Source of the DNA: Pantoea sp. AS-PWVM4
GTDB lineage: Bacteria > Pseudomonadota > Gammaproteobacteria > Enterobacterales > Enterobacteriaceae
NCBI RefSeq assembly: GCF_000468095.1
Contig: NZ_ASZC01000007.1
Location: forward strand, 1 to 64,000
Reading direction: 5' to 3'
Length of the DNA stretch: 64,000 nt
Shown: piece after piece, positions 50,248 to 58,832 of the stretch
How positions within the stretch are numbered: the first letter of the stretch is position 1
How the letters are laid out: every line of letters begins with the position of its first letter
The notes under the pieces: model-generated
The model's database searches: none
What the model was told of the DNA's origin: nothing
What the model saw: the letters and a program-made list of their open reading frames with translations, nothing else
Translations under genes and position numbers: made by a program

Positions 50248-51123
50248 ATGAAATTGAGTCATTTATTTGCGGCATCTCTGTTATCGCTCGCTTTTTGCCA
50301 GGTCACCCATGCAGCAGAAGCGTCAGAAACGATTATTATTGGTTCAGCAGACTTCCCTGAGAGCCAGGTCCTGGCAACTATTTATGCGGATGCACTGGCG
50401 GCAAAAAATATTCATGTAGAAAGAAAAATGAATATTGGGAGTCGCGAAGTCTATATGCCCGCGCTGATTGACGGGTCGGTCAATCTTATGCCTGAGTACA
50501 CCGGTGCCGCGCTGCAATATTTTGATAAAAAATCACAGGCCAAAACGACCGAGCAGGTGGCCGGTGACCTTGTAAAAGCGCTGCCCAAAGGCATCACCAT
50601 GCTGACACCGTCGCAAGCGCAGGACGTGGTGACACTGGCAGTGACCGAAAAAACAGCGGAAAAGTTTAAGCTGAAAGATATTGGTGACCTGAAAACGCAC
50701 AGTCAAAGTATGACACTGGGCGGCCCGGCTGAATGGAAAACTCGTCCCGAAGGGTTGCCGGGACTGAAATCTGTCTATGGTCTTGAGTTCAAATCCTATA
50801 AAACGCTGGATGTTTGTGGCCCACTGACATTATCGGCGCTGGTGAACGGTCAGGTTAATGTTGCCTGTGTATTCTCAACCGATCCCTCGATTAAGACCAG
50901 AAATTTAGTTTCTCTTAACGACACGCAGAATTTAAATCCGGTGCAGAACGTTGTCCCTCTTATTTCTTCGGCTAAGGTCAATAGCACGGTAACTGACACG
51001 TTGAATGCCATCTCACAGGCATTAACGACACAGGATCTGATTGCGATGAATGCGCGTCTCGATAATCATGATGATTACGATGTTATTGCTTCTGACTGGC
51101 TCAAAGCACACAAATTAAATTAA
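50248..51123 (+). CDS. Periplasmic betaine-type substrate-binding protein
   Basis: A 291-residue OsmX/YehZ/OpuCC-like binding protein. Signal peptide about residues 1-22 (LAFCQVTHAAEA). The mature part opens IIIGSADFPESQVLATIYADAL and contains GSREVYMPALIDGSVNLMPEYTG, family hallmarks; quaternary-amine ligands are held by aromatic residues in this fold. As it sits five bases after the permease and just before the ammonia-lyase homologue, its ligand is most likely the trimethylated substrate of that enzyme. Confidence 0.85.
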   Translation: MKLSHLFAASLLSLAFCQVTHAAEASETIIIGSADFPESQVLATIYADALAAKNIHVERKMNIGSREVYMPALIDGSVNLMPEYTGAALQYFDKKSQAKTTEQVAGDLVKALPKGITMLTPSQAQDVVTLAVTEKTAEKFKLKDIGDLKTHSQSMTLGGPAEWKTRPEGLPGLKSVYGLEFKSYKTLDVCGPLTLSALVNGQVNVACVFSTDPSIKTRNLVSLNDTQNLNPVQNVVPLISSAKVNSTVTDTLNAISQALTTQDLIAMNARLDNHDDYDVIASDWLKAHKLN

Positions 51124-51130
51124 TGCCGCC

Positions 51131-51159
51131 GCAGGTGGGGAGCGCGATTCTCCACCTGC
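51131..51159 (+). terminator. Intercistronic hairpin with T tract
   Basis: GCAGGTGGGGA (51131-51141) pairs with TCTCCACCTGC (51149-51159) with one mismatch, followed by ATATTTTT. It resembles an intrinsic terminator but precedes the ammonia-lyase homologue by 19 bp; partial termination, or a higher upstream message level, would result. Confidence 0.55.
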
Positions 51160-51177
51160 ATATTTTTGGATAAAAAA

Positions 51178-52725
51178 ATGAAAGATTTCATGCATGCTGT
51201 GCTGAAGAAGAAAGAGACGATAACTCTCAGTGAGCAAGGGTGTACGGTTGAGGATATTGTTGCCATTGCCGCCGGTGCAAAAGTGATGCTTGACCCATGT
51301 TCTCTGGAAAATATGAGAAAAACGCAGCAGCTAATGCAGGATGCAATTACCAGTGGCGTTCCCATATATGGCCTGACGACCGGCGTTGGTGACCTGTACA
51401 GTGTCAAACTTTCTCCCGAAGAAATCAGACAAACACAACTCAACATGTTACGCAGTCATGCCAGCGGCGTGGGCACCCCACTGGATAGCTGGAATGTTCG
51501 CGCCATTATGGCCACGATTATTGTCGCCATGCTGAAAGGTGCGAGCGGTGTTTCACCCGAATTGCTGGAAACAATGGCCGCCATGTTAAACAAAGGCGTG
51601 ACACCGCGGGCACCATTAGGTGGATCTGTGGGCTATCTGATCGCGACAGCACATATCGGACTGAGTGTCTTTGGTTATGGAGAGTCATGGTTTGAGGGTG
51701 AATGGCTATCGGGCGCTGAAGCCATGCAACGCGCGGGTATTACGATTCTCGAACCCGGCCCAAGGGAAGGACATGCATTAATCAGCGGCACCTATGAGAT
51801 TACCGGACTCGGTTCTATCGCGTTGGTGCGATGCGAAGCGCTGATCGCGCTTGCCGACCTTGCGGGGGCAATGAGTTTAGAATCTATGCGCGGAAATGTA
51901 AGTGGATTCGATCCCCGACTGCACCGTTTTCGCCCGCATCCCGGCCAACTGGAAACCGCGGATCGGCTTCTGAAGCTTTTAGCCGACAGTGAAATTCTTG
52001 ATGCACATCGGCATTACCGTCTACAGGATGCACTGAGTTTACGCTGTATTCCTCAGGTCCACGGCGCAGTTCGGGATGCAATCACGTATTGCAGGAAAGT
52101 GCTGACTACCGAGCTCAATTCACTGACGGACAATCCTATTTTCATTGTGGAAGATGATGAGTTGGTCGCGTTACCTGGGGGCAATGGACACGGGGCACCG
52201 GTTGCGCTGGCTCTGGATAATCTGGCGATTGCGGTTGCCACATTATCAACGATTTCTCAGGCCAGAAGTGACCGGCTTGTGAATCAGCACCTGAGCGGAT
52301 TGCCTGCATTTCTCTCGGGCCGTGAGGGCGGAGGGTCTGCATTTTCCATCTCACCTTGTATTGCTGCTGCGCTCTCGGCGGAGAATCGTGCGCTTGCCGC
52401 ACCAGCCTCCGTGCATACCCTGTCCACAGTGGCCGGGCAGGAAGATCATATTTCTCAAGGCGCGTTGGCAGCGCGTAAGGTGCAGACTGCGATTGAAAAT
52501 CTGGCGGATTTATTGAGTGTAGAATTGCTCTGCGCGGCACAGGCGCTGGATTTCCATAAACCGTTGCGTCCGGGAAAAGCGACAGCGGCTGCGTGGGAAT
52601 TGATAAGAACTAAAGTCACCTTCCGCGTCAGTGATCGTGAAATGTACCCGGACCTTGCCGATGTGCGCCGTTTTATTGATGATGGCAGTTTGAATCATAT
52701 TGTGGATAACGTACTCAGCGGTTGA
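51178..52725 (+). CDS. MIO-less aromatic-amino-acid lyase homologue, probable ergothionase
   Basis: A 515-residue member of the histidine/phenylalanine ammonia-lyase family: YGLTTGVGDL, LRSHASGVGTPL, LSLRCIPQVHGAVRD, LTDNPIF, GGNGHGAPVALALDNLA, QEDHISQGALAAR. Where lyases have GSVGASGDLAPLAH, this protein has GSVGYLIATAH (residues 149-159): the Ala-Ser-Gly that forms the MIO cofactor is missing exactly. An enzyme expelling trimethylamine instead of ammonia does not need MIO; ergothionase is the known example. It would convert ergothioneine (or a similar betaine) to thiourocanate plus trimethylamine. I take ATG 51178 over TTG 51166. Confidence 0.75.
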   Translation: MKDFMHAVLKKKETITLSEQGCTVEDIVAIAAGAKVMLDPCSLENMRKTQQLMQDAITSGVPIYGLTTGVGDLYSVKLSPEEIRQTQLNMLRSHASGVGTPLDSWNVRAIMATIIVAMLKGASGVSPELLETMAAMLNKGVTPRAPLGGSVGYLIATAHIGLSVFGYGESWFEGEWLSGAEAMQRAGITILEPGPREGHALISGTYEITGLGSIALVRCEALIALADLAGAMSLESMRGNVSGFDPRLHRFRPHPGQLETADRLLKLLADSEILDAHRHYRLQDALSLRCIPQVHGAVRDAITYCRKVLTTELNSLTDNPIFIVEDDELVALPGGNGHGAPVALALDNLAIAVATLSTISQARSDRLVNQHLSGLPAFLSGREGGGSAFSISPCIAAALSAENRALAAPASVHTLSTVAGQEDHISQGALAARKVQTAIENLADLLSVELLCAAQALDFHKPLRPGKATAAAWELIRTKVTFRVSDREMYPDLADVRRFIDDGSLNHIVDNVLSG

Positions 52726-52734
52726 CAGGCTGAT

Positions 52735-52791
52735 ATGGCCAGTATGTTTAGCCTCCTGTTATCCGGGAACCATTGGGCTAGAACTGGCCAT
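52735..52791. terminator. Inverted repeat between convergent genes
   Basis: ATGGCCAGT (52735-52743) and ACTGGCCAT (52783-52791) are exact complements around a 39-base loop in the gap between the lyase homologue and the convergent LysR gene. Probably a terminator, although the loop is long. Confidence 0.4.
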
Positions 52792-52805
52792 TTCGTGGCA
52801 GAGTA

Positions 52806-53705
52806 TTATTTTGTCGAGTAGTTTCTGAAAAAATCAGTCATTAACTTCTGCACAGGATTGGTTTGATCATGATTCCAGACAAAAATTAGCTGAGTCAATG
52901 CGTTAGCATCTTCCAGCGGGCGGAAGACCACATTCCCAATACTATAGGAAATAATGTTTTCCGGCACCAGGCTGACGGCCATCCACGCATTGACCAGGCC
53001 AAGGCTATTATTTACCGCTGATACTCGCCATTCTATTTTTGGATTAAATCCGGCCTGATGGGAAAGTTGGATTAACGAGCCGCTTATGCCCTGAATATCC
53101 GGTTCCTGATAACTCACAAAGGATTCGTTTGCCAGATCCTTCATTGACAATGATTGTCGTGAGGCGAGGGGATGATTAGGTGACATCGCCACACAAAGCC
53201 TTTGCGCCGAGAATGTGCAATTGAGCGTTCCTTCCGGTAATAAAGGATAAGGCCCACGAATGATTGCCAAATCCACTTTTTGCTTACGAAGCAAGGTAAG
53301 TTGCTCTGGCATGGCGAGTTCGATCAGTTGTATTTCGATCGCCGGATAATGACTACGGAAGTCTTTTAAAAGATTGAGAAACTTCTCATCCAGCAGTGCC
53401 GTCCCCACATGACTTATCGTGACCTTTCCCATCTCTCCGGATGCGGCTTTTTTGGCCTTTTCAATGGCAAGTTTGTGATTCTCAAGTAACTCAATAACGC
53501 TCTGGTGATAATGTCTGCCCGCCGCAGAGAGACATATCCCCCTTCCGGCCGGTTGAAACAGGCGAAATCCCACTTCCAGCTCAAGTGCTTTTATTTGCTG
53601 ACTGAGTGCTGATTGAGCAATTCCAAGCTTCTCAGCTGCCTTGCCATAATGTTCAATTTCGGCGAGACAGGTGAAATATTCTAATCTTTTTAACGTATCA
53701 GCCAT
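52806..53705 (-). CDS. LysR-family regulator
   Basis: A 299-residue LysR-type regulator: winged helix TLKRLEYFTCLAEIEHYGKA and AQSALSQQIKALELEVGFRL, then the effector domain (GKVTISHVGTALLDEKFLNLL). It lies between the end of the thiohistidine operon and the divergent second dehydrogenase operon at 54008; regulation of the latter is more likely by position. A perfect palindrome is 10 bp upstream of its start. Confidence 0.85.
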   Translation of the reverse strand: MADTLKRLEYFTCLAEIEHYGKAAEKLGIAQSALSQQIKALELEVGFRLFQPAGRGICLSAAGRHYHQSVIELLENHKLAIEKAKKAASGEMGKVTISHVGTALLDEKFLNLLKDFRSHYPAIEIQLIELAMPEQLTLLRKQKVDLAIIRGPYPLLPEGTLNCTFSAQRLCVAMSPNHPLASRQSLSMKDLANESFVSYQEPDIQGISGSLIQLSHQAGFNPKIEWRVSAVNNSLGLVNAWMAVSLVPENIISYSIGNVVFRPLEDANALTQLIFVWNHDQTNPVQKLMTDFFRNYSTK

Positions 53706-53714
53706 CTTTTTCTC

Positions 53715-53730
53715 ATAAGCATTTGCTTAT
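53715..53730. promoter_or_regulatory. Perfect palindrome at the LysR start
   Basis: ATAAGCA and TGCTTAT around TT, a perfect 16-bp palindrome 10 bp from the LysR start codon (53705). Likely an autoregulatory LysR site. The rest of the 302-bp gap to 54008 shows no ORF. Confidence 0.5.
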
Positions 53731-54007
53731 CAAATTAACATTGTAGTTATCTGGATCACATTTTTTTATCAAATCATAATACTACCCACATCAAGACTAA
53801 GGGGACCATTTTGCATGAATGGATCTGCCTGACCGACGTTGTGGGATGAAAACAATGCAATAACCAAATCAAAGCAATGTAACTTTAAGTGTCTGTTTTT
53901 CAGTTGTTTGTTCTGAATCTGGACATTTATTGCTGCTCCTACAGCACATTACAATATTCAATAGATGCAAAAAGGCAAGTCTAAAAATTTAAGCAAGGCA
54001 AATTAAT

Positions 54008-54544
54008 ATGAGTATGTCGACTGATGTCAGTCCCGCGGGAAGAAGGCGATTCATCAAGCTTTTGGCAACAACCACGGTACTCGGTGCAACCAGCAGTTTA
54101 CTTCCCGGACAGATGGCCTGGGCAATAGATGCTGGCATGCGTTCAAACCCCGTTTTTACCGCTTTTATGACCGTCTCTGAGATTATTTGCGGCTATCCCG
54201 AACTGGATAACGCACTTGGGCAGCGCATTTTTACCTTGATGCAAAGTCGCAATGCAGAATTAAAAAACCAGTTAGTGACACTTAATAAAATTCTGAATGC
54301 AGACATGCGTTCTGTTGATATGCAAAAGGCTTTACAGGGTGTTGATCAGAATACCCAGACGTTGTTCACCGATATTTTACGCGCCTGGCAATTAGGGATT
54401 GTGGGTAGCGGGAAAGAGGCGAAAGTGGTCGCGTATGAATATGCGCTGATGTACACCCCCATTGCCGATGTTGTGGTACTCCCGACCTACGCCAGAGGTG
54501 AACCGCATTACTGGGCCAAGCCGCCTGTCATTAAAAGCCTGTAA
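54008..54544 (+). CDS. Sugar (ketogluconate) dehydrogenase small subunit
   Basis: A 178-residue Tat-exported small subunit: RRRFIKLLATTTVLGATSSL signal, then FMTVSEIICGYPELDNALGQRI and AYEYALMYTPIADVVVLPTYARGEPHYWAKPP, the last being typical of the fructose/sorbitol/2-ketogluconate dehydrogenase small subunit. It is shorter than, and different from, the Gluconate_2-dh3 protein at 26446, suggesting that this second complex oxidises a different sugar acid, most likely 2-ketogluconate. Confidence 0.8.
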   Translation: MSMSTDVSPAGRRRFIKLLATTTVLGATSSLLPGQMAWAIDAGMRSNPVFTAFMTVSEIICGYPELDNALGQRIFTLMQSRNAELKNQLVTLNKILNADMRSVDMQKALQGVDQNTQTLFTDILRAWQLGIVGSGKEAKVVAYEYALMYTPIADVVVLPTYARGEPHYWAKPPVIKSL

Positions 54545-54555
54545 GAGAATAATTG

Positions 54556-56160
54556 ATGAAAACAACGCATTCAGCCACCGTCGTCATCGTTGGCTCGGGG
54601 ATTGCTGGCTCTCAGATCGCCCAAAAGTTACAGAAAGCGGGGATTGATACCCTGATGCTGGAAGCGGGTCCGCGTATCGAAAGATGGAAAATCGTAGAAA
54701 ACTACCGTAATTCTCCGTTCAAAGGCGATTTTCAGTCACCTTATCCACCGACGCAACATGCACCTCACCCGCAATATTCACCTCAAGATAACGACTATTT
54801 TATTCAGTATGGTCCGGAGCCTTACAAGGCGGGATACCTGCGTGTCGCGGGCGGTACCACCTGGCACTGGTCGGCTCAGGCATGGCGTTTATTGCCCAAT
54901 GATATGAAGCTCAAAACACTTTATGGTGTCGGGCGCGACTGGCCAATCAGCTACGATGATCTGGAACCCTATTACTACGAGTCAGAAGTTGAGATGGGCG
55001 TTGGTGGTCCCGACGATACCGGATCCCCGCGCAGTAAACCTTATCCGCAGCCCCCGCTGCCGTTGTCTGACTTTGACAAGGCCTTCAAGAAGGTGGTCGA
55101 TCAGAATGGCTATCACCTGATCACCGAACCGGCTGCGCGTAACACCCAACCGTTTGATGGCCGTCCTGCCTGCTGCGGTAACAGTAACTGCATGCCCATC
55201 TGCCCGATTGAAGCGCAATACACCGGCGAGACGGCTTTGCGTAAAGCAGAACGTGCTGGCTCGCTGTTGGTGCCGAACGCGGTGGTTTATAAAATCGAGC
55301 ACGATGAAAAGGGCAATATCACCTCGGTGCTGTACAAAGATCCGAACGGTGAAAGCTTCCGCGTCACCGGGAAAATTTTCGTGCTGGCCGCCAATGCCAT
55401 CGAAACCCCAAAATTGATGCTGATCTCCAAAAGTGATAAGTACCCGAACGGTATCGGCAACACCACCGATAACGTCGGACGTCACCTGATGGACCATCCG
55501 GGCACTTCCGTTTACTTCCTCAGCAAAGAGCCGATGTGGCCGGGACGTGGCCCGATGCGTCTTAGCTGCATTAACAATCTGCGCGACGGTGCGTTCCGTT
55601 CTGAATACTCCGCCATGAAGATTAACCTGGGTAACTACTCTCCGACGCTGGCCGTCAGTAATTATCTGTTAAGCAAGGGAATCTCAGGTAAAGAGCTGCC
55701 CGCTATGGTGCGCGACTATGCATCGCGTTGGGTCGCAGTGAATACCTTTTTCGACATTCTGCCAGACCGAAATAACCGAATTGTGGCGGTTGAGGACAGA
55801 AAAGATGCCCTCGGTATTCCAAAACCGGGCGTGCATTATTTTATCAACGATTACATCAATAAAGCCCGTGATGTCGCGCATCAGCACTTCGATCACATTG
55901 CCAGCCTGTTTGGTGGCACAGAAGTTCGCCACGATGATAAGTATTTCAATAACAACCATATTATGGGGACGCTGATCATGGGCAATGATGCAAATGATTC
56001 AGTCGTTGATGCGGATTTACGTACACACGATCACCAGAATCTGTTTGTCGCTTCCAGTGGTGTGATGGCAAGCGCCGGCACCGTCAACTGTACGCTGACA
56101 CTCTCCGCTCTGGCGATGAGACTGGCGGATAAACTGATCGAGGAGTGTAAACACGTATGA
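54556..56160 (+). CDS. Second dehydrogenase FAD subunit (GMC oxidoreductase)
   Basis: A 534-residue GMC flavoprotein. FAD motif VVIVGSGIAGSQIAQKLQ, RVAGGTTWHWSAQAWR, a cysteine cluster CCGNSNCMPICPIEA near residue 210 probably binding an iron-sulfur cluster, and C-terminal NNHIMGTLIMG and FVASSGVMASAGTVNCTLTL with likely catalytic His/Asn. It is exported by the small subunit and passes electrons to the cytochrome encoded by the overlapping next gene. ATG 54556 preferred to the TTG at 54553. Confidence 0.9.
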   Translation: MKTTHSATVVIVGSGIAGSQIAQKLQKAGIDTLMLEAGPRIERWKIVENYRNSPFKGDFQSPYPPTQHAPHPQYSPQDNDYFIQYGPEPYKAGYLRVAGGTTWHWSAQAWRLLPNDMKLKTLYGVGRDWPISYDDLEPYYYESEVEMGVGGPDDTGSPRSKPYPQPPLPLSDFDKAFKKVVDQNGYHLITEPAARNTQPFDGRPACCGNSNCMPICPIEAQYTGETALRKAERAGSLLVPNAVVYKIEHDEKGNITSVLYKDPNGESFRVTGKIFVLAANAIETPKLMLISKSDKYPNGIGNTTDNVGRHLMDHPGTSVYFLSKEPMWPGRGPMRLSCINNLRDGAFRSEYSAMKINLGNYSPTLAVSNYLLSKGISGKELPAMVRDYASRWVAVNTFFDILPDRNNRIVAVEDRKDALGIPKPGVHYFINDYINKARDVAHQHFDHIASLFGGTEVRHDDKYFNNNHIMGTLIMGNDANDSVVDADLRTHDHQNLFVASSGVMASAGTVNCTLTLSALAMRLADKLIEECKHV

Positions 56161-57545
56161 TGCGCTTATCACTCAGAGCATCGTTACTGATGGCTCCTCT
56201 GGCTGGCCTGTTTTTCTGTTCTGCAAGTTTTGCCGCTGGCGCGCCGCAGGATTTAATCCGGCAGGGCGAATATCTCAGCAAAGCGTCTGACTGTGAGGTA
56301 TGCCATACCGCACCCGGTGGGACGACGTTTGCCGGTGGGTTAGCGTTCAAAACCCCGTTTGGCGTGATTTACTCTTCGAATATCACCCCGGACAAAAGCA
56401 CCGGTATTGGTCGCTGGACGGAACAACAGTTCAGCAATGCACTGAAACACGGGATCCGTGCCGACGGGAAAAACCTCTATCCGGCAATGCCTTACACGTC
56501 ATACTCGAAGCTGACTGACGCTGATATTCATGCGATGTATGCGTATTTTATGTCGATCCAGGGGGTTAACCATAATCCGCCGGAAAACGAAATGGGCTTC
56601 CCGTATAACCAGCGTCTGGCGCTCAAGGGGTGGAATTTAATCAATTTCCACTACAAGCCTTTTGAAGACGATCCGCAGCAATCTGCCGAATGGAACCGCG
56701 GGAAATACGTCGCTACGGCGCTTGGACATTGTGAGGAGTGCCATACACCCCGTAACCTCGCAATGGGACTGAGTAACAAAGCCTACGCCGGGGCGATGGT
56801 CGATGGCTGGGAGGCGTTTAACATCTCATCAGATAAAGTGTCGGGTATTGGCAACTGGAGCCATGACGATCTGATGCAATATCTACGTACCGGGGCACTG
56901 CCCGGCAAGGCTACCACGGGCGGCGGTATGGCGGATGTTATCTCGCACAGCTTGCGTTTCCTGACCCCGGAAGATATGAGCGCGCTGGCGACCTATATCA
57001 AAAGTGTGCCGGCACAGCAGACATCCTCCCGCAACCGCTCGGCTGCCGGTCAGGACGCACAAAGCAATATCACACAGGATGTGCGTGGTATGCCGATTGA
57101 TGATGCTTCGCCTTCTGGTGCAGTGTTATATAACGGTAACTGTGCGAGCTGCCACGGTACTGCCGGGCAGGGTATTGGCGAAAATAGATACTACCCCTCA
57201 TTGTCGCAAAACAGTGTTGTTGGTTCCGATAAGCCGAACAATCTGGTGCAGGTGATACTGCATGGGATAGACCGTGAGAATGGGGCAGGGGATCACATTG
57301 TCATGCCGGGATTCGGTGACAATCTTACCGATGCACAGATCGCCACGTTAACCAACTATGTGCGCAATCAATACGGCAACGGCGGAGATAATGTTGACGG
57401 TGCTGCGGTGAAAACCTTGCGTGACAATAATGTCACCGTTATCCCGGGTTATTTGCTGATCGCGGGTGGCGGAGTGGGCGCGCTGATCGTTATTGCCCTT
57501 GTTGTTTATTTCCGTCGCAGAGGAAAACTGCGCCAGATAAGTTAA
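56157..57545 (+). CDS. Second dehydrogenase cytochrome c subunit, membrane-anchored
   Basis: A 462-residue tri-haem cytochrome c: signal peptide residues 1-24, haem motifs CEVCHT (about residue 43), CEECHT (about 192) and CASCHG (about 330), and a C-terminal transmembrane helix (YLLIAGGGVGALIVIALVVY) followed by a positive tail (RRRGKLRQ). The anchor holds the complex on the outer face of the inner membrane; the homologue at 23386 lacks it. ATGA overlap with the flavin gene. Confidence 0.9.
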   Translation: MMRLSLRASLLMAPLAGLFFCSASFAAGAPQDLIRQGEYLSKASDCEVCHTAPGGTTFAGGLAFKTPFGVIYSSNITPDKSTGIGRWTEQQFSNALKHGIRADGKNLYPAMPYTSYSKLTDADIHAMYAYFMSIQGVNHNPPENEMGFPYNQRLALKGWNLINFHYKPFEDDPQQSAEWNRGKYVATALGHCEECHTPRNLAMGLSNKAYAGAMVDGWEAFNISSDKVSGIGNWSHDDLMQYLRTGALPGKATTGGGMADVISHSLRFLTPEDMSALATYIKSVPAQQTSSRNRSAAGQDAQSNITQDVRGMPIDDASPSGAVLYNGNCASCHGTAGQGIGENRYYPSLSQNSVVGSDKPNNLVQVILHGIDRENGAGDHIVMPGFGDNLTDAQIATLTNYVRNQYGNGGDNVDGAAVKTLRDNNVTVIPGYLLIAGGGVGALIVIALVVYFRRRGKLRQIS

Positions 57546-57582
57546 TTTATCAAAATAGACTTAGCAGGTAATTGCAAACGTT

Positions 57583-57617
57583 AATGGGTCAGTGATATTC
57601 ACTGGCCCATTTTTTTT
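57583..57617 (+). terminator. Intrinsic terminator
   Basis: Stem AATGGGTCAGTGA (57583-57595) with TCACTGGCCCATT (57599-57611), one G-U pair, three-base loop, then a run of T to 57617. It ends the 54008-57545 operon. Confidence 0.9.
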
Positions 57618-57764
57618 GTTCAGGAAGCGCATCTCCTCTGCGGATCAATCTAACCTGACTCAATATTTATGATGCAATATTCTTTTTTCCCAGGTTATGC
57701 TTCCTCACAGCGTCAAATGGGTATTCTCCGCTCATTTCTAAACATTCATCCATGCTGGTAAAAA

Positions 57765-58712
57765 ATGAAACAGGATTTGCAGGCGTTAGATTTTAATCTT
57801 CTCAAAGCCCTGAACGCGCTGCTGGAACAGCGCAGTGTGACACGGGCGGCAGAACAGTTATCGCTTTCGCAGCCTGCGGTGAGCCTGATGCTGACAAGGT
57901 TACGTGAATACTTCGGCGACCCGCTTTTTGTCAGGGGGCAACGGGGAATGATCCCCACCAACAGAGCGATGGAACTCGCTTTGCCTGTCAGTCAGATTCT
58001 GTCGAATATCGCGCTTTTATCGCAGCCCGCAGAGTTCGATACCGACACCGCGAAAATGGATATCACCGTTGCAGCAACAGATTACGCGTTGAAAGCCGTG
58101 GTTTTACCCTTTATGTCAGTATTGAAAAAGCGCGCACCAGGCATTCGCCTGGCTGTCATTCCGGTTGATGCAGAACGCATGTCCGGTCAGTTTGAGCGGG
58201 GTGATATCGACCTTGCGCTCGTCAGACATGATGCAACCCCAGAGGAGCTACATTTCAGAACATTATATCAGGAACGCTATGTCTGCATGATGCGAGCGGA
58301 TCATCCGGTCGCCACCAAAAACGCGCTGACACTGGATGATTTCTGCGAACCTGAACATGTCATCGTGTCTTCGACCGGGCAATTCCAGGATGACATTGAT
58401 CAGCGGTTGGTTGAAAAAGGATACCACCGCCGGATCGGTATGGCGGTAAACAGCTATGTCGTGCTACCCGAGGTGTTACGTACGACGGATATGATTGCTG
58501 TTGTCCCTTACCGCCTGACCTGTGCTTATGACTTTCTTGCCCGGTTTGAGTTACCGTTAGACGTGCCGGGGTTCAATCTTACGATGGCCTGGCATGAACG
58601 TTCTCACCGCGATGTGGCCCATCAGTGGATTCGCGCCTTATTGTTTGAGGTTGGCCAAAGGCCGAATATCTTATCCCTGACGTCTGAACCCCACCTGGTT
58701 TCTGGCGTGTAG
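57765..58712 (+). CDS. LysR-family regulator, NodD/LeuO-like
   Basis: A 315-residue LysR-type regulator: LQALDFNLLKALNALLEQRS, VTRAAEQLSLSQPAVSLMLT, REYFGDPLFVRGQRGMIPT. This opening (DFNLL, nine-residue DPLFVR) is typical of the NodD/NahR/LeuO branch. It lies upstream of the old-yellow-enzyme gene on the same strand with a 120-bp gap holding a likely promoter, and may activate it. Confidence 0.85.
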   Translation: MKQDLQALDFNLLKALNALLEQRSVTRAAEQLSLSQPAVSLMLTRLREYFGDPLFVRGQRGMIPTNRAMELALPVSQILSNIALLSQPAEFDTDTAKMDITVAATDYALKAVVLPFMSVLKKRAPGIRLAVIPVDAERMSGQFERGDIDLALVRHDATPEELHFRTLYQERYVCMMRADHPVATKNALTLDDFCEPEHVIVSSTGQFQDDIDQRLVEKGYHRRIGMAVNSYVVLPEVLRTTDMIAVVPYRLTCAYDFLARFELPLDVPGFNLTMAWHERSHRDVAHQWIRALLFEVGQRPNILSLTSEPHLVSGV

Positions 58713-58832
58713 TCGAAAATCCCCGTTCTGATATAAGTTATCAATATAGTCGTTATAGAGAATACGATGTTTTACATATAGCAAACTCTCGCTATTCTCC
58801 TGGTCTTTCCAACTCAGAAGATGGAAACACTA

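Noticed and set aside
51178..52725. Annotation as histidine ammonia-lyase HutH
   Set aside because: The Ala-Ser-Gly needed for the MIO cofactor is absent, so ordinary ammonia-lyase activity is not expected.
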